From positions 20,500,001 through 20,564,000 of the forward strand of contig CM045733.1 of NCBI GenBank assembly GCA_024760905.1: 64,000 nucleotides of DNA, written 5' to 3'. The position numbers and the translations under genes were made by a program. The notes below the pieces were generated by a model. It made no database searches. It was not told the origin of the DNA and was given only the letters and a program-made list of their open reading frames with translations. The stretch comes from Plotosus lineatus. Its lineage: Eukaryota > Chordata > Actinopteri > Siluriformes > Plotosidae. Positions 28,404 through 40,129 of this stretch are shown here, piece after piece. Within the stretch, counting starts at the first letter, position 1, and each line of letters opens with the position of its first letter.

Positions 28404-29845
28404 AAGTGATCCCTGGCGACTTCATGCTTCAGCTTCTGTGGCTTCAGTGCATCGCGGGTTTTTCAAAAATATTCACCAAAAAAAATTTTAAATAAGGAAA
28501 AATAGGGAAACGGTTAAGGAAAATGCTCCAAAACAAAGGCCAATTATGCAAAAAAAAAAACAACAACCCCAAACTCCCCAACAAAACTGCTTACATTTTT
28601 ATGTGAGGTGTGCATCTGAGTGTATACGCGTCTGTATGTGTGTCTTTTTACATCTTATTATTTATTGAATGTTTGTTATTATAAGAGTTTATAGCATTGA
28701 ATATGTATTTATTGATATTGTATACATGTACGACTTACGTTCATTCGTTTTATGTTTTTTCGATTTGTTTTTTTTTTCCAAAAAAAATGGTCAAATTTTA
28801 AGTTCAGCTTTCTTTCTGTAGTGTGGGATGTACCTACATTGTATGCTGATGTAATGACACTGCATCTATTGTTTACAAACGACAGACTGAACATGCCCCT
28901 AATTCTTCCAAGTTCACTGCGGGTTACCCTTGTGTTAAGACGTCATCTCTGTGATCTTTGTGTTTACACTGTTTTGTGGACTTTTGTAACCCGAAGCAAA
29001 TATGGTTGGTCAGAAGCATAAGCCTACTAGCATGGGTGCAAGTTTTCCGGCATATGCCGGAATTTCCGGTTTTCCCAAGACTGAATTAAGTATCTGCCTG
29101 GATCGGCGCAATCTAACATGCATACTCAGTTAAGCAAAGAGAGTTGTAAAATGAATGAAAACCCGAATCCAGAAAAGAAAGAGAACTCTCCGCTCTGCTG
29201 ATGATTCACATCAGTGCAGGCTGAGTACTAAACAAGTATTCAACGGCGCCCTTGCTCACTTAAAAGACCGGAAGTCCGTATAACCCGCGCTTTGTCTCAA
29301 ACACAAGCAAGTGAACTACTTTCGGTGGAGCGCCTCACATATTATAAGCGTTGATTGGCTGTTGTAAGTGAAATGTAAAGTGACCATCCGTCGACCATCG
29401 GAACCATTTACAAACAGAAAGATCGCATCATATAGAATGTTAAAGGTTATATTTGATGAGTGAATTTGATTAAAATTTATCTATTTGAAATTATTTTGCT
29501 TGAATTTAATTTATTTTAAATTAATGTTGATATTATTTGATATATTTGATATTATTTTACAATGTTATCTTTATAATAATTGATTTAGGGGTGTTTTATG
29601 AGATACTGTAATGGTATTTATGGATTTATAGTACAGTATGAGCATCATACGTCACTGGAATATACAGTAACAACTTATGTTTTTTTTTTTTTTTCACCTT
29701 ACTTTCTGCCATCTGGAACCGAACTAAAACGTAAGTTGGGGAGTGTCTGTATATGTCAGTCAGGGATATCGATCCTACTTCGTGGAAATCGGTGGTCGTG
29801 AGGGGTTCGCTGTCTCCATTAACCATGGAAAGTGAGGGATCCCTG
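28404..29845 (-). mobile_element. pgB element split by pgC
   Basis: The left end is diverged (agtgatccctggcgacttca) and the right end is agtgagggatccctg; TA lies at both sides (28402-28403, 29846-29847). The two halves are collinear with an uninterrupted pgB once 28731-29748 is removed. Confidence 0.9.
28731..29748 (+). mobile_element. pgC element nested in pgB
   Basis: About 1.02 kb starting cgacttacgttcattcgttt and ending aaaacgtaagttggggagtgtctg. The right terminus inverted (cagacactccccaacttacg) matches the left start only from its 13th base, so the left end has lost about a dozen bases. TA is on both sides. No transposase recognised. Second copy at 9261-10247. Confidence 0.85.
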
Positions 29846-29847
29846 TA

Positions 29848-30018
29848 TTTATTTCATCAATGGTGCTAAAAGGTCCAAAATGTCTTGTGAGAGAACAATG
29901 GGTGCATGCGCCTTTCTTAACACTTGCAGATTCAAAGATCATCTGTTCAAACAACTGTATGTAAGTAGCCACTTTTCAAAACCCTGTTTGTAAGCCTCAG
30001 CTGAGAGGAATTTGGTTT
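29848..30018. other. Intergenic, no gene seen
   Basis: Short spacer between pgB and a Tc1 relic. Confidence 0.4.
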
Positions 30019-30950
30019 AAATGGCCAGGACCCACAAGATTCAGGACTGCCATGAACTGGAAGCTGCTGGAATTCCAATGTCATTGTTTACAGTCAGACA
30101 AGTACTACATTGCTGAGAATCGTTTTATGCTATTCTGAAATAATTACGCAAGGGAAATTATTGCTTCTGCATTTAACCCATACAAAATGATCCGTGAGCT
30201 GCTACACACATTGGGACGCCTGGAGAGCAGTTGGGGGTGTGGTGCACTTCAGCCATGAATGTGGAATAAGGGAAAGTGAACCTCACTCCCCCACCAACAC
30301 ACTTTTTTTTTTGCTGGTTCAGGAATCAAACCAACAATCTTTTGGTCTCAAAGCCGCTTTTCTAACCATTGGGCAACAGTTATTCAGTTTGCAACTATTG
30401 AATTCAGTTTTTGTATGATATAGAATTGATTCAGAGTCCGATGATAAATTGATAGTCAACAAAGATGCTTCTGACCCAAAATTGACGCCTTCACACCTGG
30501 AATAACGTTTGGCCAAAGACACCAGAGGTTTGTTCAGAGGAGGCGATATGAAACCTCCATCACCATGATTACTGGACCAATTGTTTAGCATGGATATGGT
30601 ATTTCATTACCATTAGCACGGGTGTATTGCACAAAGTGGATGGAATCCTGTAGAATGAAGACTAACTTAGAGTTCTCCAGCATACCTCTAACCATCAGAA
30701 ACTTGGACACAATATCGTGTTCCAACAGGACAAAGACCCCAAACATCAGAACTGGAATGCGTAATTGATAAAGTTAGCATTCAGGCTTTTGGATTGGCCT
30801 CAGCTCTTATTAAAAATATGTGGACTCTGCTTCAAGGACAAATTCATGCCAGGAAACCCACTGATTTATTTGAACTCCATCAAGAATAAGGGTGAAATAT
30901 TCACCCAGAAGCATGTTGATGACTACCCAAAGTAATATTTTAGGTGGAAC
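30019..30950 (+). pseudogene. Highly decayed Tc1-like transposase
   Basis: Translated in pieces: KDTRGLFRGGDMKPPS-like and VFQQDKDPKHQNW (second catalytic Asp region of Tc1 transposases), then LDWPQL (near the third acidic site) and LCFKDKFMPGNPLIYLN. Many stops and frameshifts. A SINE-like insertion lies at about 30160-30373. Motif order fits a Tc1 transposase; inverted termini were not found. Confidence 0.6.
30160..30373 (-). mobile_element. tRNA-derived SINE (other family) in the Tc1 relic
   Basis: Plus-strand ggagagcagttgggggtgtg resembles the common teleost motif with a storable 'ggggagcagttggggg' core. The 3' side ggttcaggaatcaaaccaac is an inverted B-box-like sequence. Only one copy here, so family and ends are approximate. 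Confidence 0.45.
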
Positions 30951-31070
30951 ATTTAATTAATTTGTAGGTGAGGTGTATGGATATTTTCTAACCTTGTGTT
31001 GATTTCAGAAAATTGAAAATATATAAAATAAACATTGTGTACCAGGTCCTTTTTTTCTCTTACAGATATA

Positions 31071-31352
31071 CAGTGGTACCTCACCTTACAAAGTTAATCC
31101 GTTCCAGAGCTTTTTTCAGAACCTGGATTTTTCGTAAATTGAACCGCATTTTGCATGTAAAACGTGTAATTCGTTCCAAGGCCCCCAACACTACCCCCTA
31201 AACCCTTTAAACATTATAAAAGTATACCTTTTAAGGCCTCCTTCTGCTTCAATATTGTACTGATGGTAGATAGGTTTGGCCATATTCCTTTGCAATATCT
31301 TTCAACTGCATGCCACGAGCCCGCTTCTTCTTTTCACTCGCACTGGGAATCA

Positions 31353-31393
<41 letters not shown>

Positions 31394-31850
31394 TGACCAT
31401 GTCTTCTTAGTAGAGTTATAATCTTACAAATGTTTATGCAAGGTTAAAAGCCTGAGCCAAAAGATAAAGTTGCAATGAGCACACTCGAAAAACTCATGAA
31501 ACAACAGTAACTCTGTCCTTTACACGAAAAGCATTATGGGTGCTCCATAATAGCCAATGGGAGGGAGCTGCATCATCCCTCCTAGCCAATGGTAGGCCAG
31601 CAGGGCAGAATGTTGGGAGATAGCCAATGGTTGGGAGCTGCATTATCCCTCCTAGCCACTGGGAGGCCAGCGGAGCGAGATGTTGGAAGATGGTTAATGG
31701 GAGAGCAGCTCGTGTGGTGTTTGAATGGCATGTTTGGCACATTTCGTAAGGAGAACTTGTTTCGTATACAGAGACAAAAAATTTTGGAAAATGTTTTTCC
31801 TAACCTGGATTTTTCGTTTGCTGGGACTAACGTAAGGTGAGGTACCACTG
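31071..31850 (+). mobile_element. pgA element, full length
   Basis: Exact TA on both sides. Begins cagtggtacctcaccttaca, ends cgtaaggtgaggtaccactg, inverted termini of about 20 bp. Contains a (TG)n run (31358-31390) and a tandem ~70-bp duplication with CCAAT boxes (about 31551-31620 and 31621-31690). No coding frame. Reference copy of pgA. Confidence 0.94.
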
Positions 31851-32049
31851 TAAATGGTACAGTTGGGTTTGCCTCAGAAAATGAATAGTGTCAAGAAATT
31901 AACGAAAGCCCACCTTTCTTTGATGTCCATGATGAGTGCATGCAAACTTCTGACCTGTAGCCTACAGCATGAGTCAAGTGATTACTGATTAATTAACTTG
32001 GTTTGCGTCCTCCTCTCCCACCGAAATCTGTGATGCGTCTTTGGTTTTC

Positions 32050-32150
32050 TTACTTTGTATTTTTATTAGATTTACATTTATTGCATTTGACAAACGGCCT
32101 TATCATGAGTGACTTACATTCATCTCTTTTTTTTTTTAAACAACTTCGCA
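32050..32150 (-). mobile_element. SINE-4 3' fragment
   Basis: The plus strand reads tttacatttattgcatttga and gtgacttacattcatctctt, a diverged inverted form of the SINE-4 3' part (aagtcgctctggataagggc). Confidence 0.55.
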
Positions 32151-32257
32151 AATGTTAGAAGTGTGTCATCATGCTTTGTATTATTCTAAATGTATGTTAT
32201 TAAACAGGCAGTATGTGATGCTTCCAGAGGTTTCTTGTTTAAATTCTTGTACAGATA

Positions 32258-32576
32258 TTCATTAATTTTCTGAACCGCTTAATCAGAATTGGGGTCGTGG
32301 GGAGGCTGGTAACCATCTCAGCTGATTCTGGGCGAGGGCAGAGTACACCCTGGACAACTCGCCAATTCAACACGCTGATGGCTATTCGGCTACTCTTGAT
32401 GAAAGTCAGCAATGGTTCTTTTACATGAACCTCACCATAGACAGTGAGATTCATTTCTGGCCTTTGATAACCCAGTTAGCTGCACTGGGGGGACAGTGAC
32501 AACCTTGTGGAGAGTGGGACTCGAACCCCCAACCTTTGGATCAGTGATCCGGCGCCTTATACCACTAGACCACCAC
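32258..32576 (-). mobile_element. SINE-1, tail L
   Basis: The plus strand starts tcattaattttctgaaccgc (inverted tail L), then aatggttcttttacatgaac (body), and ends with gactcgaacccccaaccttt and ccactagaccaccac (inverted head). Confidence 0.9.
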
Positions 32577-32754
32577 AAATTGTCTTAATTTATTCCAAAT
32601 AATCTATTCTCTTCATTTCATAGAGTGTCTCTTAGCTTGGGGGGGCAGATATTAAAAGGTAAAAAAATATATATGTAAAGCACATCTTTGTGATAATTTG
32701 TGTAATGTTAACACATTTTAAAGTCGTTTCATTTACAGGGGCATTGAATCTCTT

Positions 32755-33058
32755 GAAGGCACCATACAGCACAGTGGTTAAGAAGGTCCTGGGTTCGATT
32801 TCTGGGCTCAGCAAGTGCATTTCTGTGTAGAGTTTGTATGTTGTTCTAGCGCTTACATGGATTTCCATCCCTCCAAAAAGACATTCACATTAGGCTAACT
32901 GACTGTTCCAAATTACCCGAAGTTGTGAATGGGTGTGTGTGTGTGTGTGTGTATTAGACAGATAGTCTGGCAAGATGTTCAGGGTGTACCCTGCCTTTGC
33001 GCAGTATTTGCTGAGAGAAGTTCCAGCCTCCCCGCGACCCTAATAGGATGAAGTGGTC
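32755..33058 (+). mobile_element. SINE-2 (DANA-like) with tail L
   Basis: Head catacagcacagtggttaag; B box gggttcgatttctgggctca; conserved block gagtttgtatgttgttctag; short (GT)n; tail agcctccccgcgaccctaat. Confidence 0.8.
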
Positions 33059-33059
33059 C

Positions 33060-33236
33060 ATTACATTTACATTTATGGCGTTTAGCAGACACCCTTATCG
33101 AAGGCGACTTACATTTATCCTTTTTTTTTAAACAACTGAGCAATTAAGGGTTAAGGACAATGGCAACTTGGGGGGTACGGGGACGAGAACCGCTGACCTT
33201 CGGATCAGTAACTGAGCCACCTCTGTCCCTGTCAAA
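33060..33236 (-). mobile_element. SINE-4, nearly full
   Basis: The plus strand has ttacatttatggcgtttagc, gacacccttatcgaaggcga and, at the head, gaaccgctgaccttcggatc and ggtggctcag inverted. It abuts the preceding SINE-2 tail directly. Confidence 0.75.
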
Positions 33237-33997
33237 TGAGTAGGTGAGAGTGACTGAGTGAACCTGTTGACACTGTATGACAAAACATTCATAAAATGTA
33301 CTGATTACTACTGCCTGTTTATGTTTACTTGTTCATGACCGGGTTGTTGTTGTTGTTTTGAGGCAGCTGAAGGAACAAGCTTCTCTTACTGGAGCCGTAC
33401 AACCATGTCATTCATGCTTAAAGCTGCATTGTGTATGTTTGGTAATCAGCAAATTTTTCATGCCTTGAACTTTAGGGAAATCATAAGCTATTAACTGGAG
33501 CTATGCTGAGAATTATGACGCACAACCTTCAAATAAGCGTGGTGCAGGAAACTGCCCCAGGTGACTTACAAACAGTATTGCGTGCTGTTCCTTGGCAGCA
33601 CCAGCAAGAGTTCACATTGGAGGGTTTAGGGTAACAGAATAATGTAGAGCAGAGGCGAATCCACAAAGGCTATTATTTATATTACACATCCACGTGAACC
33701 AGATTATGAAAAAAAAACATGAATACTGTCTTGTTATACTGACAAATTACTAAAGCTCAAGCCAACTGTTTTTGGGCACACACACACACACACACTCTTT
33801 GTTTATTTTTTAATTTTTTAATTAATTTATTTATTTTTACTGTAATCCAAGGCAAACTTGTATAACTCGGAGATCCTACACAGAGTGAATGTATTGTAAC
33901 TAGTCACACCTACTTACCACACAACTAGCACTTTGGTTGAACCAACCAATCCCTGTGATGCATTACGGTTGTGGATGTGTAATAAAGTCGTCATCCA
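33237..33997. other. Intergenic, no gene seen
   Basis: Holds a short (CA)n run (33778-33796). No coding signal. Confidence 0.45.
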
Positions 33998-34449
33998 CAG
34001 TGATCCCTCGCTACTTCGCGCTTTGGTTTTTGTGGCTTCAGTGCATCGCGGGTTTTTCAAAAATATTCATTGAAAAATTTAGAAATGAGGAAATTAAGGA
34101 AAAATAGGTATAATGTTAAGGAAAATGCCGCAAAACAAGGCCAATTATGCAAAAAAAAAAAAAAAAACCCAAAACACCCCAACAAAACTACTTACATTTT
34201 TATGTGAAGTGCGCATTTGTGTGTGCGCGCGCATCTGTGTGTGTAAATTTATATTTAATTTACATCTTATACATTATTTTTTAATGTTTAATTGTTATTG
34301 TACACATTTATAGCATTGAATATGTATTTATTGATATTATATACACATATACATGTACGTATGCGTCAGTCAGGGGGAGTCGATCCTACTTCGCGGAAAT
34401 CGGTGGTCGCGGGGGGATCTCGGTCCCCATTAACCGCGGAAAGTGAGGA
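33998..34449 (-). mobile_element. pgB element, right terminus lost
   Basis: Starts cagtgatccctcgctacttc and is collinear with pgB through ccgcggaaagtgagg, then the last bases are missing. Confidence 0.88.
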
Positions 34450-34819
34450 AACATTAAACTGTAATTCCAAATTACAATAGAGACAATCTGGACCATGTTT
34501 TGTGTGGGTCTGTTCATTTTTTAGGGTTTTTCATAAAGTGATAACTGAGCACGGGGGTCAAATCAATCACGTGGGAGATTTCCTTGTTTGAATTGCAGTG
34601 TCGTTGCGCATTTTTGCCTTAATAATATTCAGTGTTCACAAAATCAAAAATTTAACAAAAACATTTTGTCTTCTTTGTTGAATGTCCTGAATAAACAGGT
34701 GATCAGATGAATGAACTTTTCTTTCCCTGACGACACATATAAAATAGAGACCCAAATATTGAAACATAGTTTGGGGCACATGAGAAATCATGATCACATA
34801 TGTAGGCCTGAGCTTAAAG

Positions 34820-35013
34820 CAGTGGTCTCCAACCCTGTTCCTCGAGACCTACCTTTCCTGAAGACGTTGACTCCAACCTTATTCATGCACACCTGAGTAT
34901 ATGATTATTGGTTTGAAGAAGTTCTAGAAAAGGTCAAAGAGGTATGATAGATTTTGGTTGGAAGTAAAACCTGCAAGAAGGTAGATCTTCAGGAACAGGG
35001 TTGGAGACCACTG
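34820..35013 (+). mobile_element. Short palindromic hAT MITE
   Basis: 194 bp with long inverted termini: cagtggtctccaaccctgtt and aacagggttggagaccactg. Target duplication gcttaaag (34812-34819) and ccttaaag (35014-35021). Far too small to encode anything. Confidence 0.92.
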
Positions 35014-35021
35014 CCTTAAAG

Positions 35022-35533
35022 TGTAGTCTACCAGTGTTGGTCATCCTTACAGCATCATTTTTGTGAGTTTAATATATTAAAGTGATACAGATAGTTATTC
35101 TGACCATAAAAGATCATAAAAAGCATAAAACTGGTCATTTTATCCTGTGGATTGTTAGCAGGGGCTGATTTACCTGGTCAGCGGTTTTTCCCCAGAAGAG
35201 ACATCAATGCGTTGAGGTGGATTAATGTCTTTTGTGGAGACAGTGAATCTTACATTTTAGTGACTCTGAGGATGAGAGTAGTGAAATGTCACTGAGATGT
35301 GCGTGATGGTAAAATGTCCTGATGCAGCTAACGTTTTGCCAACTCGACTTTCTTGTAGTCAGTTGGATTAGGAACGAAAAGAGAAATGTTTTCCATGATT
35401 ACTTCACTTGCTGTTTGTGCAGCTCAGCACTGGGCATTAATGTGTTGTGCTACATAAGTCACTGACGTAGCCCAAGCAATCCAAAAAAAATTCTGTGACT
35501 ACGAGGCTGGAACAGCCAATCAGAGATGCAATA
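35022..35533. other. Intergenic, no gene seen
   Basis: No recognised repeat or open frame. Confidence 0.4.
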
Positions 35534-35621
35534 CAGTCGGCTCTCTACTTACGAAATTAATCCGTTCCAGAGCCTTTTTCGTAACCTGGAGTTTCGTAAG
35601 TAGAGGTGCATTTTACATGTA

Positions 35622-37231
35622 CAGTGGTATGAAAAAGTATCTGAACCTTTTGGAATTTCTCACATTTCTGCATAAAATCACCATCAAATGTGATCTGATC
35701 TTTGTCAAAATCACACAGATGAAAAAACAGTGTCTGCTTTAACTAAAGCCACCCAAACATTTATAGGTTTTCACATTTTAATGAGGCTAGCATGCAAACA
35801 ATGACAGAAGGGGAGGAATAAGTAACTAAATCAGCACATTTAATATTTTGTGGCCCCCCTTTTGGCAGCAATAACTTCATCCAGATGCTTCCTGTAGCTG
35901 CAGATCAGTCTGGCACATCGATCAGGACTAATCTTGGCCCATTCATCTTTACAAAACTGCTGTAGTTCAGTCAGATTCCTGGGATGTCTGGCATGAATCG
36001 CTGTCTTGAGGTCATGCCATAGCATCTCAGTGGGGTTCAAGTCTGGACTTTGACTTGGCCACTCCAGAACGTGTATTTTTTTCTTCTGAAACCATTCTGA
36101 AGTTGATTTACTTCTGTGTTTTGGATCATTGTCTTGTTGCAGCATCCATCCTCTTTTTAGCTTCAACTGTCTGAGAGACAGCCTCAGGTTTTCCTGCAAA
36201 ACATCCTGATAAACTTTTGAATTAATTTTTCCATTAATGATTGCAAGTTGTCCAGGCCCTGAGGCAGCAAAACAGCCCCAAACCATGATGCACCCTCCAC
36301 CATGCTTCACGGTGGGGATGAGGTGTTGATGTTGGTGAGCTGTTCCATTTTTCCTCCACACATGACGTTGTGTGTTCCTCCCAAACAATTCAACTTTGGT
36401 TTCATCAGTCCACAAAATATTTTGCCAAAACTTCTGTGGAATGTCCAAGTGCCTTTTTGCGAACATTAAATGAGCATCAATGTTTTTTAGACAGCAGTGG
36501 CTTCCTCCTTGGAGTCCTCCCATGAACACCATTGTTGGCCATTGTTTTACATATAGTTGATGTGTGCACAGAGATATTGGACTGTGCCAGTGATTTCTGT
36601 AAGTCTTTAGCAGACACTCTAGGGTTTTTTTTTACCTCTCTGAGTATTCTGCGCTGAACTCTTGGCATCATCTTTGGTGGACGGCCACTCCTTGGGAGAG
36701 AAGCAACAGTGCCAAACTCTCTCCATTTGTAGACAACTTCTCTGACTGTCGATTGATGAACATCCAGACTGTTAGAGATGGTTTTGTATCCTTTCCCAGC
36801 TTTATACAAATCAACAGTTCTTGATTGCAGGTCTTCAGACAGCTCTTTTGAGCGAGCCATGGTGCACATCAGACAATGCTTCTCATCAAGACACTTCTTA
36901 CCAGGTGTGTGTTTTATAGTGGGCAGGGCAGCTTTAAGCCACTCATCAGTGATTGGGCACACACCTGACTGTTTGGTAAAAATTGGTTTCAATTGCTGTT
37001 TAAGTCTCCTTAGGCAGAGGGTTCAGTTACTTATTCCTCCCCCTTCTGTCATTGTTTGCATGCTATCCTCATTAAAATATGAAAACGTATAAATGTTTGG
37101 GTGGTTTTAGTTAAAGCAGACACTGTTTTTTCATCTGTGTGATTTTGACAAAGATCAGATCACATTTGATGGTGATTTTATGCAGAAATGTGAGAAATTC
37201 CAAAAGGTTCAGATACTTTTTCATACCACTG
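35622..37231 (-). mobile_element. Tc1-like transposon, almost intact
   Basis: 1,610 bp with inverted terminal repeats of about 210 bp (35622-35830, 37022-37231), nearly identical. Both begin cagtggtatgaaaaagtatc. TA precedes the left end; TG follows the right end, probably a mutated TA. One transposase lies between, minus strand. Length, long inverted repeats and DDE order match full-length Tc1-like elements of fishes. Confidence 0.95.
35840..36860 (-). pseudogene. Tc1-like transposase with a single frameshift
   Basis: The likely start is the Met of MARSKELSEDLQSRTVDLYK (near 36858). It has a paired helix-turn-helix DNA-binding region (IVDLYKAGKGYKTISNSL-type; GRPPKM linker), and a DDE catalytic domain with TDETKVELFG (first Asp), QQDNDPKHRS (second Asp) and SPDLNPTEMLWHDLK (Glu). 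The N-terminal frame stops at 36477; the C-terminal frame is open from 36532. They meet at an A6 run on the minus strand (36483-36488), so one base was gained or lost there. The cause is either real decay or a homopolymer sequencing error. No other stop was seen, giving about 340 residues, normal for the family. Confidence 0.92.
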
Positions 37232-38338
37232 TGAAACTCGTGATTCGAAGGCTCCCAATACTACCCCATAAACCCTTTAAAGATAAAAGTACACCAATTT
37301 TGTTTGAAATATGTATGAAATATGTGTAAAATGTAAAAGAAAATTATTTATTAAACCATTTAAACATTTTATTAACATATTAAACCATTTTATTAACATA
37401 TTTATTAATTAAACCATTATTAAACATTTTTTATTAACCAATTTTTTTTTATTACCAAACCAAACAATATTAAACATTGTTAAACATTTGTGACGCGCTC
37501 TGCCAAGTGCGGGAGGCGTCGCGGCCTACACTGGAGATTTTGGGGCAGAACTCGGCTTTTACGGCGTTCCAATCTGTCAAGCAGGCAAGTGTGCTTTGAA
37601 CACTTGTTTAGTACTCAACATTCACCCGTTTGCTTGAGGGATCGAAGGTCCGGATGAGCTGCGCCCCGTCTCAGGGGCTCCGGTGTCAGTCGTGACGCCG
37701 CCCACATTCAGTGCGCGCCATATTTGTGGCACGCTCCGTGGCGCGCTCCACCGATGGCAGAGCTTTTGAGATGGGGCGCATATTGTCCGGACCTCCGATC
37801 TGTCAAGCAAGCAACTGCGCTTTGAAGACTTGTTTAGTACTCAACATTCTCCTGTTTGCTTGAGGGATCGGAGGTCCGGATGAGCCTTGTTTTGCCCACA
37901 TTCGGCGGAGCGCGCCACATTTATTAAACATTAACTGAATCAGATCAGATCAGATCAAACAACTTAAGAAAACGAAAAATAAGCTGCAATGAACACTCTC
38001 AAAAAACTCTCAAAACTCGCGAAGCAAAAGTACATCTCTCCTTTACGCGTGTGACAAACAAGCTTTATAGGTGCAGTACTATGGAGATTCAGCTCCCACC
38101 TGACCAGTGGGAAGCCAATGGGAGACCAGCGAGGCGAAATGTTGGGAGACATCCAATGAGAGAGCAACTCGCGCATTGTTTGAATGTTTGAATGGTGCGT
38201 TTTAATATTTGAATGGCGTGTTTGGCCCTTTTCGTTAGAAGAGGTTGTTTTGTATACAGAGGATGAAAATTTAGGAAAATGTTTTCCGTAACCTGCATTT
38301 TTCGTATTCAGAGGTTTTCGCAAGTAGAGGGCCGACTG

Positions 38339-38500
38339 TATGTCTGAGCATTCCTAGAGTCATAACACTCATGCGCACTTTGAAAATAGGCATGGATTGA
38401 TGTTACTGGAAGGAACCACTGATGTTATACGTGATCACTTTAAATAGCTAGCAACGCTAATTCACCACAGGGATCCTATTGAAAGTGTTCGGGATGTGCT
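38339..38500. other. Intergenic spacer
   Basis: Short stretch between pgA and SINE-4, nothing recognised. Confidence 0.4.
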
Positions 38501-38504
38501 GGAG

Positions 38505-38702
38505 AAGAGACATTGGTGGCGTAGTGGTTAAGGTGTTACTGAACTTTAGGTCAGTGGTTCAAGCCCCACTGTCAGCACTGTTGGGCCTTTGAGCAAGGTG
38601 CTTAACTCTCAATCGCACAGTTGTGTAAAAAAAAAAAAATGATAATTGAAAAGTCGCTCTGGATAAGAGCGTCTGCCAAATGCTCTCAATGTAATGTAAA
38701 CT
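38505..38702 (+). mobile_element. SINE-4, full length
   Basis: tRNA-like head attggtggcgtagtggttaa with B box gtggttcaagccccactgtc; middle gggcctttgagcaaggtgct; poly-A; 3' part gtcgctctggataagagcgt and ctgccaaatgctctcaatgt. A standard teleost tRNA-SINE. Confidence 0.9.
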
Positions 38703-39019
38703 GTAAGAAGATATTCAATTCAATTCAACCATGCCATTATGAAGTGGTTCGATTTTTCCCTCAACAATTCAACATGCCTGAACATAACCCAGGATTGAAA
38801 AAAATGTTATGTTGCTCAAGTTTGTTGAAACAATGGCATGACAATTACAAGCTGTAATCAAAGCTAAAGGTGGGACATCATCATGTTTGCAATGTATTGT
38901 TTGTTTTGTTTGTTATTGTTGGCAAGGCAGTGTATTATTAAGCTCTATATCAGTGTTTTTCAACCACTGACTGTCCCACAAGATATTGTCAGGTGTGCCT
39001 TGGGAAATTATCTTATTTC

Positions 39020-39346
39020 ACTTGTCATTCATTTTCTGTAACCGCTTAATCCTAATTACGGGTCGCAGGGAAGCTGGCGCATATCCCAACCAACTCCGGG
39101 TAAAGGCAGAGTATACCCCGGACAGCTTGCCAGGCCATCGCAGGGTGGAAACACGTTGACGGCTATGCAGCTACTCTTGTCGAAAGTCAGCAATGGTTCT
39201 TTTACATGATCCTCTCACCATAGACAGTGAGAGACATGGCCTGCCTTTGATAACCCAGTTAGCTGTACTGGGGGACAGTGACAACCGGTGGAGAGTGGGG
39301 CTTGAACCCACAACCTTAGGATCAGTGATCCAGCACCTTTACCGTT
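39020..39346 (-). mobile_element. SINE-1, tail L
   Basis: The plus strand starts cattcattttctgtaaccgc and ends at the inverted B box gcttgaacccacaaccttag. It sits inside the hAT element. Confidence 0.9.
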
Positions 39347-39685
39347 CAATTTCACCTAATTGGTCTGAAAACATTTTTTGAAAACACATGAATTATCATC
39401 TGCAAATAATGTGCCATTGTCCAGTGTCTGTGCCGTGTAGCGACTGGCAGAGTAATCATGTAATGCTCTCCTATATCAGTAGGTGGCAGCACTTTGACGC
39501 AAGACAGTTAGTGATGCATGGATATATGTATGGTGACATCGGAATTGTGGCTAGCGAGACCTTACGGTCACATTTATGTAGCGGTTTTCGAAAAGGAAAA
39601 ATTCTAACTCTGAACCGGACTGTGGACAAAATTCAGATCCAGATGAAGGCCCAAATATAAGTGGAGGTGAAAAGAGAGCTACATT

Positions 39686-39872
39686 TCATCATCATTTTCT
39701 GTAACCGCGTAATTCTAATTAGGGTCTCGAGGAGGCTGGCACCCATCCTGGCCTTTGATAACCCAGTTAGCTGCACTGGGGGGACAGTAACAACCCGGGG
39801 GGAGTGGGGCCTGAACCCCCAACCTTAGGATCAGTGATCCAGCACCTTTACCACCAGATCACCATTACCATT
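39686..39872 (-). mobile_element. SINE-1 with internal deletion, tail L
   Basis: Tail L (tttctgtaaccgcgtaattc) joins directly to cctttgataacccagttagc, skipping the middle of the body. The inverted B box cctgaacccccaaccttagg follows. Confidence 0.85.
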
Positions 39873-40129
39873 GCCCCAGAGTCAATATAGTGAAAGCTAT
39901 ATTTCATTTGGATTTACTTTCAGCGGGGATGCAAGGACACCGACTCCGTTGTGCTTGGCGTGTGGTTAAAGGACATCCAATAGTGCTATGGTCCCAAGTA
40001 AGCTTCAACGCCATCTTTCGTACAGAACACTCTTCATTTCAAAACAATAATGTGGACTATTTGTTCCAAATTCCTGTGTTGAATGATGATGTGCGCATTT
40101 GAATCTTTGTATTAGGAAATGGGAGCGAA

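Larger units (their letters stand above)
35534..38338 (+). mobile_element. pgA-type element split by a Tc1 transposon
   Basis: Starts cagtcggctctctacttacg and ends caagtagagggccgactg, TA on both sides. These termini differ from the 31071 copy (cagtggtacctc), so it is a pgA subfamily. The body shares tccgttccagagcctttttc and the CCAAT-type blocks. It carries an extra GC-rich segment (37490-37910) with a ~90-bp direct repeat. A Tc1 element at 35622-37231 interrupts it. Confidence 0.88.
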
